Shown here piece after piece: positions 1 through 7,530 of a DNA stretch of 42,962 bases. The stretch is taken from the NCBI GenBank assembly GCA_963626085.1, contig CAVFVJ010000011.1, positions 1 through 42,962 of the forward strand, read 5' to 3'. The position numbers and the translations under genes are program-made. This DNA is from Colivivens sp963626085. Its GTDB lineage: Bacteria > Bacteroidota > Bacteroidia > Bacteroidales > Bacteroidaceae. Under the pieces are notes generated by a model, which saw nothing but the letters and a program-made list of their open reading frames with translations, ran no database searches and had not been told where the DNA came from. Position 1 is the stretch's first letter. Each line of letters opens with the position of its first letter.

Positions 1-237
1 GATCAATTCACTCGAGTGAAATGACACCCCCTCTCGAGACCCTATTTTTGGGGTCACGGCATGCCCTACAAACAACTTCCTCTTTTTAATAGAAATTTGT
101 TTAACTATCAACACTCGCTTCTTCGCCTTCCGAAGGTTAGTTGCGTAATTCGACACATCTATTCAGGAAACGACCCTTCAATGGTGCACAAAATTGCCTG
201 TTTTGGGTGTCTTTTTTATTTTTAACAAGGTTGATGA
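1..237. other. Intergenic DNA at left edge, no gene seen
   Basis: No convincing reading frame is seen. The stretch holds a perfect 14-bp palindrome at 7-20 (TTCACTCGAGTGAA), whose core CTCGAG recurs at 33-38, and a small hairpin (GACCC...GGGTC) near 38-55. These could be an operator or the terminator of a gene lying to the left of the window, but nothing here decides it. Confidence 0.5.
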
Positions 238-267
238 TTGCGGTTTTTATAAAATGCAGTACCTTTG
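238..267 (+). promoter_or_regulatory. Bacteroidetes-type promoter of the secreted repeat protein
   Basis: A TTG at 238-240 (-33 element) is followed after 19 bases by TACCTTTG at 260-267 (-7 element), matching the Bacteroidetes housekeeping consensus TTG-N19/20-TAnnTTTG. Transcription would begin near 273, giving a leader of about 325 bases before the start codon at 600. Confidence 0.75.
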
Positions 268-279
268 CATGTCTAAAAT

Positions 280-599
280 ATGAAAAAGGGACACTTATGA
301 GTCTTTAATTATCTGTTATCAGTACCCACAATGCCTACACGCAACGTATACATATCGACCAACGTTGATGCCGCCATCACGAAGGGTGACAGGAAGGCTA
401 ACGTGGGCGTGAATACCCCCCCCTATTTTCTAAAACTCTATATAAAACAACATATTACCGATGTTGCCATGCGGCAGCTTCGGGTGGTTTCGTTATAGAG
501 TGCCGTGAGCCTCCATAGCCGGTTTGTCGTGCATATTCGTGTAAGAAGCGGCAACAATTTATAACATGAATAAAATAACAATCAAACAAAAAGACAAAA
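280..599 (+). promoter_or_regulatory. Long structured 5' leader of the secreted repeat protein
   Basis: The leader between promoter and start codon contains several signals. A six-codon ORF (MKKGHL, 280-300) overlaps by ATGA with a three-codon ORF (297-308), close to the expected transcript start. A hairpin pairs CAACGT (342-347) with ACGTTG (362-367). GTTGCC at 463-468 can pair either with adjacent GGCAGC (473-478) or with distant GGCAAC (550-555), so two exclusive folds are possible. A C8 run lies at 416-423. I recognise no known riboswitch family; a regulatory role is inference. Confidence 0.35.
331..498 (+). CDS. Possible small leader ORF of 55 codons
   Basis: An ATG at 331 opens a 55-codon frame closed by TAG at 496-498, wholly inside the leader of the secreted protein. 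The product would begin MPTRNVYISTNVDAAITKGD, with no signal peptide or known domain that I recognise. The frame runs through the C8 tract (416-423), so gain or loss of a C would change its end. There is no good ribosome site. It may be chance reading through a structured RNA. Confidence 0.2.
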   Translation: MPTRNVYISTNVDAAITKGDRKANVGVNTPPYFLKLYIKQHITDVAMRQLRVVSL

Positions 600-2915
600 A
601 TGAAAAAGAAACTTTTATCACAACTTTCCCGCCTGCTCAGCCTTGTAATGATGCTGGGACTGAGCACGGCAACGTATGCGAATTCGTATACATCCGATTA
701 TACTATCACCTGGAGCATGAGAAGCGAGACTTTGGAGGTCGATGGGGCGACCCTAACTATCCCATGTGGTACAACCTACGCATTGGCGAGCTCCGGTTAT
801 GGCGATAATACAACCCTCCATTTGACAAATAATGCGACCATTGAACTTCATGGAACTATTGCAACTACTGGGGGAAAAGCAATTACTACATTAAAATATG
901 ATTCTGGCACCATCAAAGTATATCTTAACGACGGGGCTAAGATAAACGCCACCTTTCCCGAAACGAACAGTGGAACAGGAATTTGGAGTGAGTCTGTTAT
1001 ACAATATATCGGCTACAATGCAGCGACGGACGGCAATGGTACGGTGAGCGTGAAGAACGGCTCGGCCGAAGTGACAAGCACCAGCACTGGCAAAAAGTCA
1101 ACCACCTACACCTTCACCGCCAACCCTGCCAAAGGCTATAAGTTCGTGAACTGGACGAAGGGCAAAGGCGGTGCNNNNNNNNNNNNNNNNNNNNNNNNNN
1201 NNNNNNNNNNNNNNNNNNNNNNNNNNNNNNNNNNNNNNNNNNNNNNNNNNNNNNNNNNNNNNNNNNNNNNNNNNNNNNNNNNNNNNNNNNNNNNNNNNNN
1301 NNNNNNNNNNNNNNNNNNNNNNNNNNNNNNNNNNNNNNNNNNNNNNNNNNNNNNNNNNNNNNNNNNNNNNNNNNNNNNNNNNNNNNNNNNNNNNNNNNNC
1401 GTTACCGTAAAAGCCTTCACCAGCTGGGACGTGGAACCTACTGGCGGCAGTGAGGGTACTCCCAGCTTGCAGAGCGAAGTGGACGTGACGAAGAACGATG
1501 ATGGCACATGGCAGTTCACCATGCCCGAGGCCAAGGTTTGGGTAGTGGCTACCTATGCCAAGAACCTGCAGGACGCATGGATTCTGACCATCACCGACCA
1601 AACCTACATGGGCACGGAAATCAAACCGACTGTTACCGTAAAGGACAGTGTAACCACGCTGACAGAGAATACAGACTACACCGTGAGCTACACCGACAAC
1701 GTGAACGCAGGCACTGCCACCGTGACCATCACCGCCGTAGAGAGTTCTGACTACAGTGGCACGGCTAAGGCTACGTTCACTATCAAGAAGGCAGACATCA
1801 CCGTTACGGCTCCTACTGCCAAGACCGGCCTGACCTACACAGGTGAGCCACAGGCTCTCGTGGAGGCTGGAACAGCCAGCTACGGCACGATGAAGTACTC
1901 TACTGACAATGAGACTTGGACAGACACCGTTCCTACTGGCACAAACGCCAAAGACTACACCGTATATTATAAGGTGGATGGCGACGACAACCACAATGCT
2001 GTGGACGCAGACTCTTTAACGGTGAGCATCGCCAAGGCTGCTGCCGACGTCATCAAGCCGACCATCACTTTCGACGATGCCGATCCTGCACAAGTGGGTG
2101 ACATCACTGTGAAAGTGGGCGACAAGACACTCGTCAAGGACACGGACTATACCGTAACTTATAAGGACAAGAGTGGCAACGCCGTGACCGAGGAGAAGAT
2201 AAAGAACGTTATGGACGAGGCAACCGAGGACGCTGAGTACACTGTGGTCGTAACACTGACAGGCAACTACAGCGGTTCGAAGGAACAGACCTTCTCCGTG
2301 AAGGCTGCCACCGTAGCCGTGTTGACCATCCCAGCCAAGTGCTACATCAGCTACTTCTCAGCCAAGGGTCTGAACCTTGCAGACGGGACCAACGACGGTG
2401 TGTTCCTCACCAGCGTGAAGAGCGTTACTGAAGGCAGCGTAGTGTTGTACGACAAGGGCACTGTGACTTCTGCCGCAAAGGAGACACCGCTCGTCATCTG
2501 CAACACCACCGAAGAGGAGCAGAAAGTTACCCTCCGCGTGAACGAGAGTGCAGACTCTGTGACTTACGACAGTGAACACTACTTCGGAACCAACGAGGCT
2601 AAGGAGTTCACAAGTGACGACATGGACAATGCCGACTACTACGTGCTCGATGGCAAGAACTTCACATGGGTGAAGGATGCCGGCACGCTGCCAGCCAACC
2701 GCTGCTGGCTGCAGATTGCGACTTCCGCTGGTGCTAGCCCACGTGTCATGAGCATCCGCTTCGAGAGCGACGACGTCACCGGCATTGACAGCGTTAACGA
2801 CAATGCCGCCAACGATGACGAGACCTGGTACGACCTGAACGGTCGCCTTCTGCAGGGCAAGCCAGCCACGAAGGGTGTGTTCATCCATAATGGCATAAAG
2901 GTCGTGATTAAGTAA
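600..2915 (+). CDS. Secreted repeat-rich surface protein with C-terminal sorting-like motif
   Basis: The 771-residue product starts with a signal peptide (residues 1-27, basic MKKK then a hydrophobic stretch ending TATYA). Residues about 150-190 resemble the InlB B-repeat type (FTANPAKGYKFVNWTKG), and a second fragment after the gap ends in a MPE...VVATY motif near 310-322. Residues about 323-568 hold three MBG-like beta repeats with the pattern ENTDYTVSYTDNVNAGTATV. About 569-735 is a Prevotella-type domain of unknown role, and the tail has WYDLNGR, KGVFIHNG and VVIK, as in many Prevotella exported proteins and similar to type IX secretion tails. Seventy-six residues (192-267) are unknown because of a 225-base gap that keeps frame. 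A surface or secreted adhesin-like role is inference; no enzyme motif is seen. Confidence 0.75.
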   Translation: MKKKLLSQLSRLLSLVMMLGLSTATYANSYTSDYTITWSMRSETLEVDGATLTIPCGTTYALASSGYGDNTTLHLTNNATIELHGTIATTGGKAITTLKYDSGTIKVYLNDGAKINATFPETNSGTGIWSESVIQYIGYNAATDGNGTVSVKNGSAEVTSTSTGKKSTTYTFTANPAKGYKFVNWTKGKGGXXXXXXXXXXXXXXXXXXXXXXXXXXXXXXXXXXXXXXXXXXXXXXXXXXXXXXXXXXXXXXXXXXXXXXXXXXXXVTVKAFTSWDVEPTGGSEGTPSLQSEVDVTKNDDGTWQFTMPEAKVWVVATYAKNLQDAWILTITDQTYMGTEIKPTVTVKDSVTTLTENTDYTVSYTDNVNAGTATVTITAVESSDYSGTAKATFTIKKADITVTAPTAKTGLTYTGEPQALVEAGTASYGTMKYSTDNETWTDTVPTGTNAKDYTVYYKVDGDDNHNAVDADSLTVSIAKAAADVIKPTITFDDADPAQVGDITVKVGDKTLVKDTDYTVTYKDKSGNAVTEEKIKNVMDEATEDAEYTVVVTLTGNYSGSKEQTFSVKAATVAVLTIPAKCYISYFSAKGLNLADGTNDGVFLTSVKSVTEGSVVLYDKGTVTSAAKETPLVICNTTEEEQKVTLRVNESADSVTYDSEHYFGTNEAKEFTSDDMDNADYYVLDGKNFTWVKDAGTLPANRCWLQIATSAGASPRVMSIRFESDDVTGIDSVNDNAANDDETWYDLNGRLLQGKPATKGVFIHNGIKVVIK
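1175..1399. other. Assembly gap (225 N) inside the repeat protein
   Basis: A run of 225 N interrupts the secreted protein gene right after an InlB-like repeat. The length is an exact multiple of three and the frame is open on both sides, so the true interval probably encodes one or more further repeats. The real length may differ. Confidence 0.95.
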
Positions 2916-2941
2916 TCAAACATACACCTTAACATCAACCG

Positions 2942-2973
2942 GGGACGGAGCAACTCTAAAATTGCTCCGTCCC
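2942..2973 (+). terminator. Hairpin terminator after the secreted protein
   Basis: GGGACGGAGCAA (2942-2953) and TTGCTCCGTCCC (2962-2973) form a perfect 12-bp stem with an 8-base loop, 26 bases after the stop codon. No T run follows, so it may be a weak terminator or a 3'-end stabilising hairpin. Confidence 0.65.
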
Positions 2974-2982
2974 TATTAGTAG

Positions 2983-3075
2983 GTGACGTGTCCCACGTCA
3001 CATTTTATTAAGTGTCCCACGTCACATTTTATNNNNNNNNNNNNNNNNNNNNTTATCAAGTGTCCCACGTCACAT
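2983..3075. repeat. 24-bp tandem repeat with internal palindrome, partly masked by N
   Basis: The unit begins GTGTCCCACGTCACATTTTA and ends TTAA, 24 bp in all. Copies start at 2988 and 3012, and a further copy starts at 3060, exactly two periods after 3012, with the 20 N (3033-3052) between. The third copy ends TCAA rather than TTAA, and the last copy diverges after about 16 bases. The first copy is preceded by GTGA, making a perfect 8-bp inverted repeat GTGACGTG-TCC-CACGTCAC (2983-3001). From 3076 to 3238 I see no gene. Confidence 0.75.
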
Positions 3076-3238
3076 CACACAAAATGTAGAGGGATAACAC
3101 AACCCGAAGAAGCCGTATAACACACGTTAGTACATTTAATACGATACGGAGAATATTTATGCCCGATTGTGAACTTCACGACCACAACTTTAGACAATGC
3201 TTTAAAGAAAAGTTGTCTTATGTTGTCAGTGTTGTCGT

Positions 3239-3301
3239 AAAAAAAATAAGAAAATGCAGAAGACACATCCGCTGTATCGTTATGGTACAGCGGATGTGTC
3301 T
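3239..3301 (-). terminator. Strong terminator of the htrA gene
   Basis: A perfect 16-bp inverted repeat (3261-3276 against 3286-3301) with a 9-base loop lies 21 bases beyond the htrA stop codon. On the minus strand it is followed by a T-rich stretch ending in eight T (plus-strand A run at 3239-3246), as expected for factor-independent termination. Confidence 0.8.
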
Positions 3302-3322
3302 AAAATGATTCGGATGAACCGG

Positions 3323-4876
3323 CTACTCCAGTTCTATTGCATAGCTGCCGCTACGTCCTGAAGGATACTTGCCCCAGATGAAGAGGGTCTTTGACTCTGA
3401 TTCGAGTGCCGAACGGTAAACTCTCTCAAGGTCTGCCACAGAAGTGATTCGGGCATTGTTGGCAAGCATGATGACGAAATCCTTGCCTACCCCTTGATTG
3501 CGAAGCGGACTGTCGTCAGAGAGTGAGGTAACTTGCACTCCTGACTGCACGCCAAGCGTCTTCTTCTGTTCGGATGTCACCTCCTTGAACTCAGCACCGA
3601 GAGCAGACAGGTTCTGTGCCTTTACCACCTTAGTGTTGCCGTTGGAGTTCTTGAGTGTTACAGTGAACGACTTCTCCTTGCCGTTCCGCATGGCACCTAC
3701 GTTCACCTTGTCGCCTGGGCTGTAGCGTGCCACGGTCTCCTGAAGCTCTGCCATCTTGGATATTTTCTTGCCTTCCACTGACACTATGACATCGCCTTCC
3801 TTGATGCCAGCCTCCAGTGCTGCTCCATCCTTGCTCACCTCAGCCACATACACTCCAGCCGTAGTGCCGAAGTCCTTGTCGAACGACTCGTCCTTCGCCT
3901 TCTGCGAATCGATGTACGCACTCAAGTCACTTCCGCTGACACCGAGAAGCGCACGCTGCACAGCACCGAACTGCTTGAGGTCGGTCACCACCTTCTTCAT
4001 TATGGATGTAGGGATGGCAAAGCCGTAACCAGTGAAACTGCCGGTCTGGCTATAGAGCGCAGCGTTGATGCCCACCAGTTCTCCGTCAGCATTGACCAGC
4101 GCACCTCCACTGTTACCTGCGTTGATGGCAGCATCGGTCTGTATGTAAGACTCGATGTCATTCTTAGAACCACGTTCTGAGATATTGCGCGCCTTAGCAC
4201 TGACAATACCAGCTGTAACTGTAGACTTGAGGTTAAATGGATTGCCCACAGCCAACACCCATTCGCCCACACGGAGCTTGTCGCTGTCACCCACGACAAG
4301 TGTCGGCAGGTCAGTCGCGTCAATCTTAATCAACGCAAGGTCGGTGGACTCGTCAAGTCCTACCACCGTAGCCTTAAACTCACGGTTATCATTCAGAGTC
4401 ACCTCAATGTCGTCAGCCCCAGCCACCACATGGTTGTTGGTCACTATATAACCGTCGGACGAGATGATGACACCCGAACCTGCACCCTGTCGCTTGGGAG
4501 TCTGTATCTGACGTTGCTGGATTCCACCGCCGCCACGTCCAAAGAAGTCCCCAAAGAAGTCGGCAAACGGATCATAGTACTCTTGAACACGCGTCTGTCC
4601 GTTTATGGTCACCTTGATGTATACCACCGCACTACAAGCCTTGTCAGCAGCAGAAGTAAGGTCCACATACTGGCGCGACTGCGGAGTGACATCCTCAGTA
4701 GCCAGAGTCATGAACGGAGTCCGAGTATTCTCCACCTCCTTGGCAGAGACAATACTGTCCGTCAGACCCACCTTACTGTTCACCAGCGTGAAGGCAAAGG
4801 CTCCCGTAATCCCCGATACGGCTGCCGTCAGAGCGACAACACCGTAAAATCTCCTCATTGTCTGTTTCATAATCAT
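3323..4876 (-). CDS. htrA: HtrA/DegP-type periplasmic serine protease
   Basis: The 517-residue product degrades or refolds damaged envelope proteins. An N-terminal hydrophobic segment (about residues 10-31) should export or anchor it. The trypsin-like domain carries the triad His149 (TNNHVV), Asp179 (ESTDLALIK) and Ser256 (NAGNSGGALV); the flexible LA loop is seen as a Phe/Gly-rich stretch near 103-118. Two PDZ domains follow, about residues 300-400 and 420-510, as in DegP/DegQ. Length is normal for the family. The start ATG at 4876 is followed by a second in-frame ATG at 4870 (MKQTMRR); either could be used. The gene is a single transcription unit with its own promoter (4936-4965) and terminator (3239-3301). 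Confidence 0.95.
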   Translation of the reverse strand: MIMKQTMRRFYGVVALTAAVSGITGAFAFTLVNSKVGLTDSIVSAKEVENTRTPFMTLATEDVTPQSRQYVDLTSAADKACSAVVYIKVTINGQTRVQEYYDPFADFFGDFFGRGGGGIQQRQIQTPKRQGAGSGVIISSDGYIVTNNHVVAGADDIEVTLNDNREFKATVVGLDESTDLALIKIDATDLPTLVVGDSDKLRVGEWVLAVGNPFNLKSTVTAGIVSAKARNISERGSKNDIESYIQTDAAINAGNSGGALVNADGELVGINAALYSQTGSFTGYGFAIPTSIMKKVVTDLKQFGAVQRALLGVSGSDLSAYIDSQKAKDESFDKDFGTTAGVYVAEVSKDGAALEAGIKEGDVIVSVEGKKISKMAELQETVARYSPGDKVNVGAMRNGKEKSFTVTLKNSNGNTKVVKAQNLSALGAEFKEVTSEQKKTLGVQSGVQVTSLSDDSPLRNQGVGKDFVIMLANNARITSVADLERVYRSALESESKTLFIWGKYPSGRSGSYAIELE

Positions 4877-4935
4877 ATCTTGTTGTTATAGTTAATATCG
4901 AATCGCTTTTAACTTACAATCTACAAAACTGATGC

Positions 4936-4965
4936 CAAAAATAGCGTGAAGTTTAGTGGCAGCAA
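4936..4965 (-). promoter_or_regulatory. Promoter of htrA
   Basis: On the minus strand TTTG (4966-4963) is followed after 19 bases by TATTTTTG (4943-4936), a full match to the Bacteroidetes -33/-7 form. This leaves a 5' leader of about 50 bases. A 10-bp direct repeat TGCGTTAGTT lies just upstream at 4984-5003. I saw no recognisable heat-shock or envelope-stress sigma site. Confidence 0.65.
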
Positions 4966-5092
4966 AGCAAAGGAGGTAAAAAGTGCGTTAGTTTGCGTTA
5001 GTTTAACAATAAAAACCTCGCCATTAACAGTTGAAATTATGATAACAACTATTCAGACTGGCAACCGAACAGCTACTTATGGAGCGGTAAAC

Positions 5093-5119
5093 AAAAAAAA
5101 AGGAAGTCCGAAGACCTCC
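5093..5119 (-). terminator. Terminator of the outer-membrane barrel gene
   Basis: On the minus strand GGAGGTC-TTCG-GACTTCC (5119-5102) is a 7-bp stem with one G-T pair and a TTCG tetraloop, followed by nine or more T. This is a textbook factor-independent terminator, 30 bases after the stop codon of the barrel gene. Confidence 0.9.
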
Positions 5120-5148
5120 TCATGTATCCATTACATGCTTTTAGCAAA

Positions 5149-5682
5149 TCAGAACTTGTAGTATACTCCAAGGCTGATGTTTGTGTTGTCGACACTGAAG
5201 CCAAACTCATTGTAATTATCTTTTTTTGTCTCATATCCAAGGAATCCAAGCTTAGAAACAAGGTCGATCTTGTCTGAAACAGTAAACTTCACACCTGGAC
5301 GTACACCGATGTTGAAACCTGTTACAGCATCTAAACCTGAAGACTTAGTTGAGGAGAAGCCGAGAGTACCCTCAACAAAGAATGAAGCGATACCTGAAGT
5401 GGCGAAAGTGTAGCGTGCGTATGGGTTAATAGTATAGATGTCTACATCACTGTTGTCAACACCCCCTACATTGCTCACAGACTGATAACGCAAGGCTATT
5501 GCAACGTCCCACTTCTCATTGAGTGAATAGCCAATTTCAGGAGCTATTTCATATGATACCTGAGACTTGTCTGCTGCGTCAAAATCCTTCACGCCAAAAC
5601 CGATTGATCCACCGCCCCATACTTGAGCGTCTGCAGCCAGTGCACTGAGTGCAACGATAGCTGAAAGAATGATTTTCTTCAT
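5149..5682 (-). CDS. Small outer-membrane beta-barrel protein
   Basis: The 177-residue product has a clear signal peptide (MKKIILSAIVALSALAADAQ) and then alternating hydrophobic and polar strands (for example IGFGVKDF, VAIALRYQSV, INPYARYTF, SFFVEGTLGFS, GVRPGVKFTV, NISLGVYYKF). It ends in aromatic Phe, the usual signal for insertion by the Bam machinery. The size suggests eight strands, as in the OMP_b-brl / OmpA-barrel-like families of Bacteroidetes. It acts in the outer membrane; substrate or partner cannot be told. The gene stands alone with its own promoter (5770-5800) and terminator (5093-5119). Confidence 0.85.
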   Translation of the reverse strand: MKKIILSAIVALSALAADAQVWGGGSIGFGVKDFDAADKSQVSYEIAPEIGYSLNEKWDVAIALRYQSVSNVGGVDNSDVDIYTINPYARYTFATSGIASFFVEGTLGFSSTKSSGLDAVTGFNIGVRPGVKFTVSDKIDLVSKLGFLGYETKKDNYNEFGFSVDNTNISLGVYYKF

Positions 5683-5769
5683 AATATTATATGTAAGATT
5701 TAATGTCCGCCTACTCTATTCGAGGTTTTCAGCATCCCCTCGCCTCACCGCATCTGCGGAAAAGCGCGG

Positions 5770-5800
5770 CAAAATTACAATCTTTACAAATACTGACCAA
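5770..5800 (-). promoter_or_regulatory. Promoter of the outer-membrane barrel gene
   Basis: On the minus strand TTG (5800-5798), 20 bases, then TAATTTTG (5777-5770). The match to the Bacteroidetes consensus is complete. The leader would be about 80 bases. The remaining DNA from 5801 to 5941 shows only a weak inverted repeat near 5900 and no gene. Confidence 0.75.
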
Positions 5801-5941
5801 GAGATTTATCACACTTTTACACCCAGCGACACGTAAAACCAACCAGGCGACAAATTTTTACAATCCATTTATGCCCACACAAACGTATAATGCGCAGTTC
5901 AACACGTTGTGTTCGTACACAGACAAAGAAGACCACAAATG

Positions 5942-7252
5942 TCAACCTAACAAAAAGTCTACCAACAGAAAAGCCGCCAATATATATAAGGTTAGGTTCA
6001 AGTCGGAGAATTTACCGACGAGAATCTTGATCAACACATTACAGAGCACACCGAGGCTGACACCATCTGCAATACTATAGCACAACATCATACCTGTCAA
6101 GGCGACAAAAGCTGGCAGAGCCTCAGAAATGTCGTCAAGATCAACCATACGAAATGATTCGACCATCAGAACCCCCACCATAACAAGAGCACCACAGGTT
6201 GCCACACTCGGAATCAGAAGGAAAACCGGGGCAAAGAACATACTAAGCAGAAAGAGTATGCCTACTGTAAAGGACGTGAGACCTGTACGGCCACCCTCTG
6301 CCACGCCCGATGCACTCTCTACATAGGTAGTGACGGTAGAGCAACCCAACAAGGCACCTACGGTCGTTCCTATAGCGTCACTCGTCATAGCCTCTTTCAC
6401 ACCTGGGATATTGCCGTCCTTGTCCTCCTTGATACCCATCTTGGAAACCACACCCAATATGGTACCCATGCTGTCGAAGATATTGACAAACAACAGCGAC
6501 AGCACCACAACAACCATCTTGAGAGAAAAGAAACCCTCGAAGTCAAATTGGCAGAATATGGGGGCTATGCTGTGGGGAACAGACACCGGAGCCCATCCCT
6601 CACCCACTTCTGTCACTCCCAGGGGAATGCCGATGAGTGTGGTGACAATTATACCGATAAACAAAGAGCCTTTCACTCTGCGTGCGAGAAGAGCACCACA
6701 AATCAAGATACTTACAAAACCCAATATGGTAGAAGTCGTAATGCTACCCAATCGCACGATAGTGGACTCGTTCGCGACTATGATACCTGCATTCTTCAAT
6801 CCCACGAACGCTACGAACATCCCGATTCCGGCAGAAATGGCATAACGGAGATTCTTTGGGATACACTCCAGTATCTTGTCGCGTATATTCAAGAAAGTGA
6901 TGAGCAGGAAGATGGCGGACTCTACCAGCAACACTGCCAAAGCCTGCTGCCACGTGAGTCCCATCGACTGACAGAGGGTAAACGCAAAGAAGGCGTTCAG
7001 TCCCATTCCGGGTGCCTGCGCAAGCGGAAGCTTGGCCATGAAAGCGAGAAGCATTGTCGCCACAGCCGACACGATGGCTGTGGAGGTGAACAGCGCACCC
7101 TTATCCATACCTGCCATGGCGAGTATGGACGGATTGACAGCCAGTATGTAACACATAGTAAGGAAAGTGGTCGTCCCCGCCACCAGTTCGGTACGGACTG
7201 TAGTCCTACTTGGGTCGTAGCCCAACATCGCCTTCAGTTTGTTCATTTTCAT
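5942..7252 (-). CDS. NCS2-family purine (guanine/hypoxanthine/adenine) permease
   Basis: The 436-residue inner-membrane protein belongs to the AzgA/PbuG branch of the NCS2 (nucleobase-cation symporter 2) family, proton-coupled importers of guanine, hypoxanthine or adenine. Diagnostic stretches are TFLTMCYILAVNPSIL near the N-terminus, LAQAPGMGLNAFFAFT, VNIFDSMGTILGV, and TTYVESASGVAEGGRTGLTS. About a dozen or more hydrophobic segments are visible and the length is typical. The exact base cannot be told from sequence. It is transcribed alone from a strong promoter at 7296-7326; no purine riboswitch aptamer was seen in the short leader. Confidence 0.92.
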   Translation of the reverse strand: MKMNKLKAMLGYDPSRTTVRTELVAGTTTFLTMCYILAVNPSILAMAGMDKGALFTSTAIVSAVATMLLAFMAKLPLAQAPGMGLNAFFAFTLCQSMGLTWQQALAVLLVESAIFLLITFLNIRDKILECIPKNLRYAISAGIGMFVAFVGLKNAGIIVANESTIVRLGSITTSTILGFVSILICGALLARRVKGSLFIGIIVTTLIGIPLGVTEVGEGWAPVSVPHSIAPIFCQFDFEGFFSLKMVVVVLSLLFVNIFDSMGTILGVVSKMGIKEDKDGNIPGVKEAMTSDAIGTTVGALLGCSTVTTYVESASGVAEGGRTGLTSFTVGILFLLSMFFAPVFLLIPSVATCGALVMVGVLMVESFRMVDLDDISEALPAFVALTGMMLCYSIADGVSLGVLCNVLIKILVGKFSDLNLTLYILAAFLLVDFLLG

Positions 7253-7295
7253 GTATACAGGATTTTTATCTGTCTCTGTCGAATAGTTACAGCTG

Positions 7296-7326
7296 CAAAT
7301 TTACCGAATGTCGTTAAAAAAAACAA
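7296..7326 (-). promoter_or_regulatory. Promoter of the purine permease
   Basis: On the minus strand TTG (7326-7324), 20 bases including a T8 run, then TAAATTTG followed by CA (7303-7296). The match to the Bacteroidetes promoter form is full. The leader is about 35-40 bases. Confidence 0.8.
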
Positions 7327-7383
7327 GTTCCAGACTCGTAAATCCGAGCTGGAACCGTCCTTTATTCAAAAAAAATCGTAATA

Positions 7384-7417
7384 TTGACACGCCGACCAAA
7401 TATTTTCGCTAACTTTG
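7384..7417 (+). promoter_or_regulatory. Probable promoter of tRNA-Pro
   Basis: TAACTTTG followed by CA at 7410-7417 is a good -7 element 22 bases before the tRNA. The nearest TTG (TTGACA, 7384-7389) is 23 bases upstream of it, longer than usual, so the -33 element is uncertain. Confidence 0.45.
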
Positions 7418-7439
7418 CACCGCTTTCCCATAAGAGGAT

Positions 7440-7516
7440 CGGGATTTAGCGCAGTTGGTTAGCGCACGCGTCTGGGGGGCGCGAGGTCGCTGGTTCGAGT
7501 CCAGTAATCCCGACCA
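7440..7516 (+). tRNA. tRNA-Pro, anticodon GGG
   Basis: A full cloverleaf is visible: acceptor CGGGATT (7440-7446) pairs with AATCCCG (7506-7512); D stem GCGC/GCGC; anticodon stem CGCGT/GCGCG with loop CTGGGGG, giving anticodon GGG followed by G37; T stem GCTGG/CCAGT with loop TTCGAGT. The discriminator is A and the CCA end is encoded (7514-7516). It decodes CCC and CCU. Confidence 0.95.
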
Positions 7517-7530
7517 AGTGGAAAGGGGGA

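Noticed and set aside
280..599. Known riboswitch (cobalamin, SAM, TPP) before the secreted protein
   Set aside because: None of the conserved boxes of these classes could be recognised; only generic hairpins are visible.
1098..1994. Long minus-strand open frame across the secreted protein gene
   Set aside because: It is the complement of a compositionally biased repeat gene, crosses the N gap and shows no domain or signal; a shadow.
2983..3075. CRISPR array
   Set aside because: The 24-bp units are directly adjacent without unique spacers, and no cas gene is in the window.
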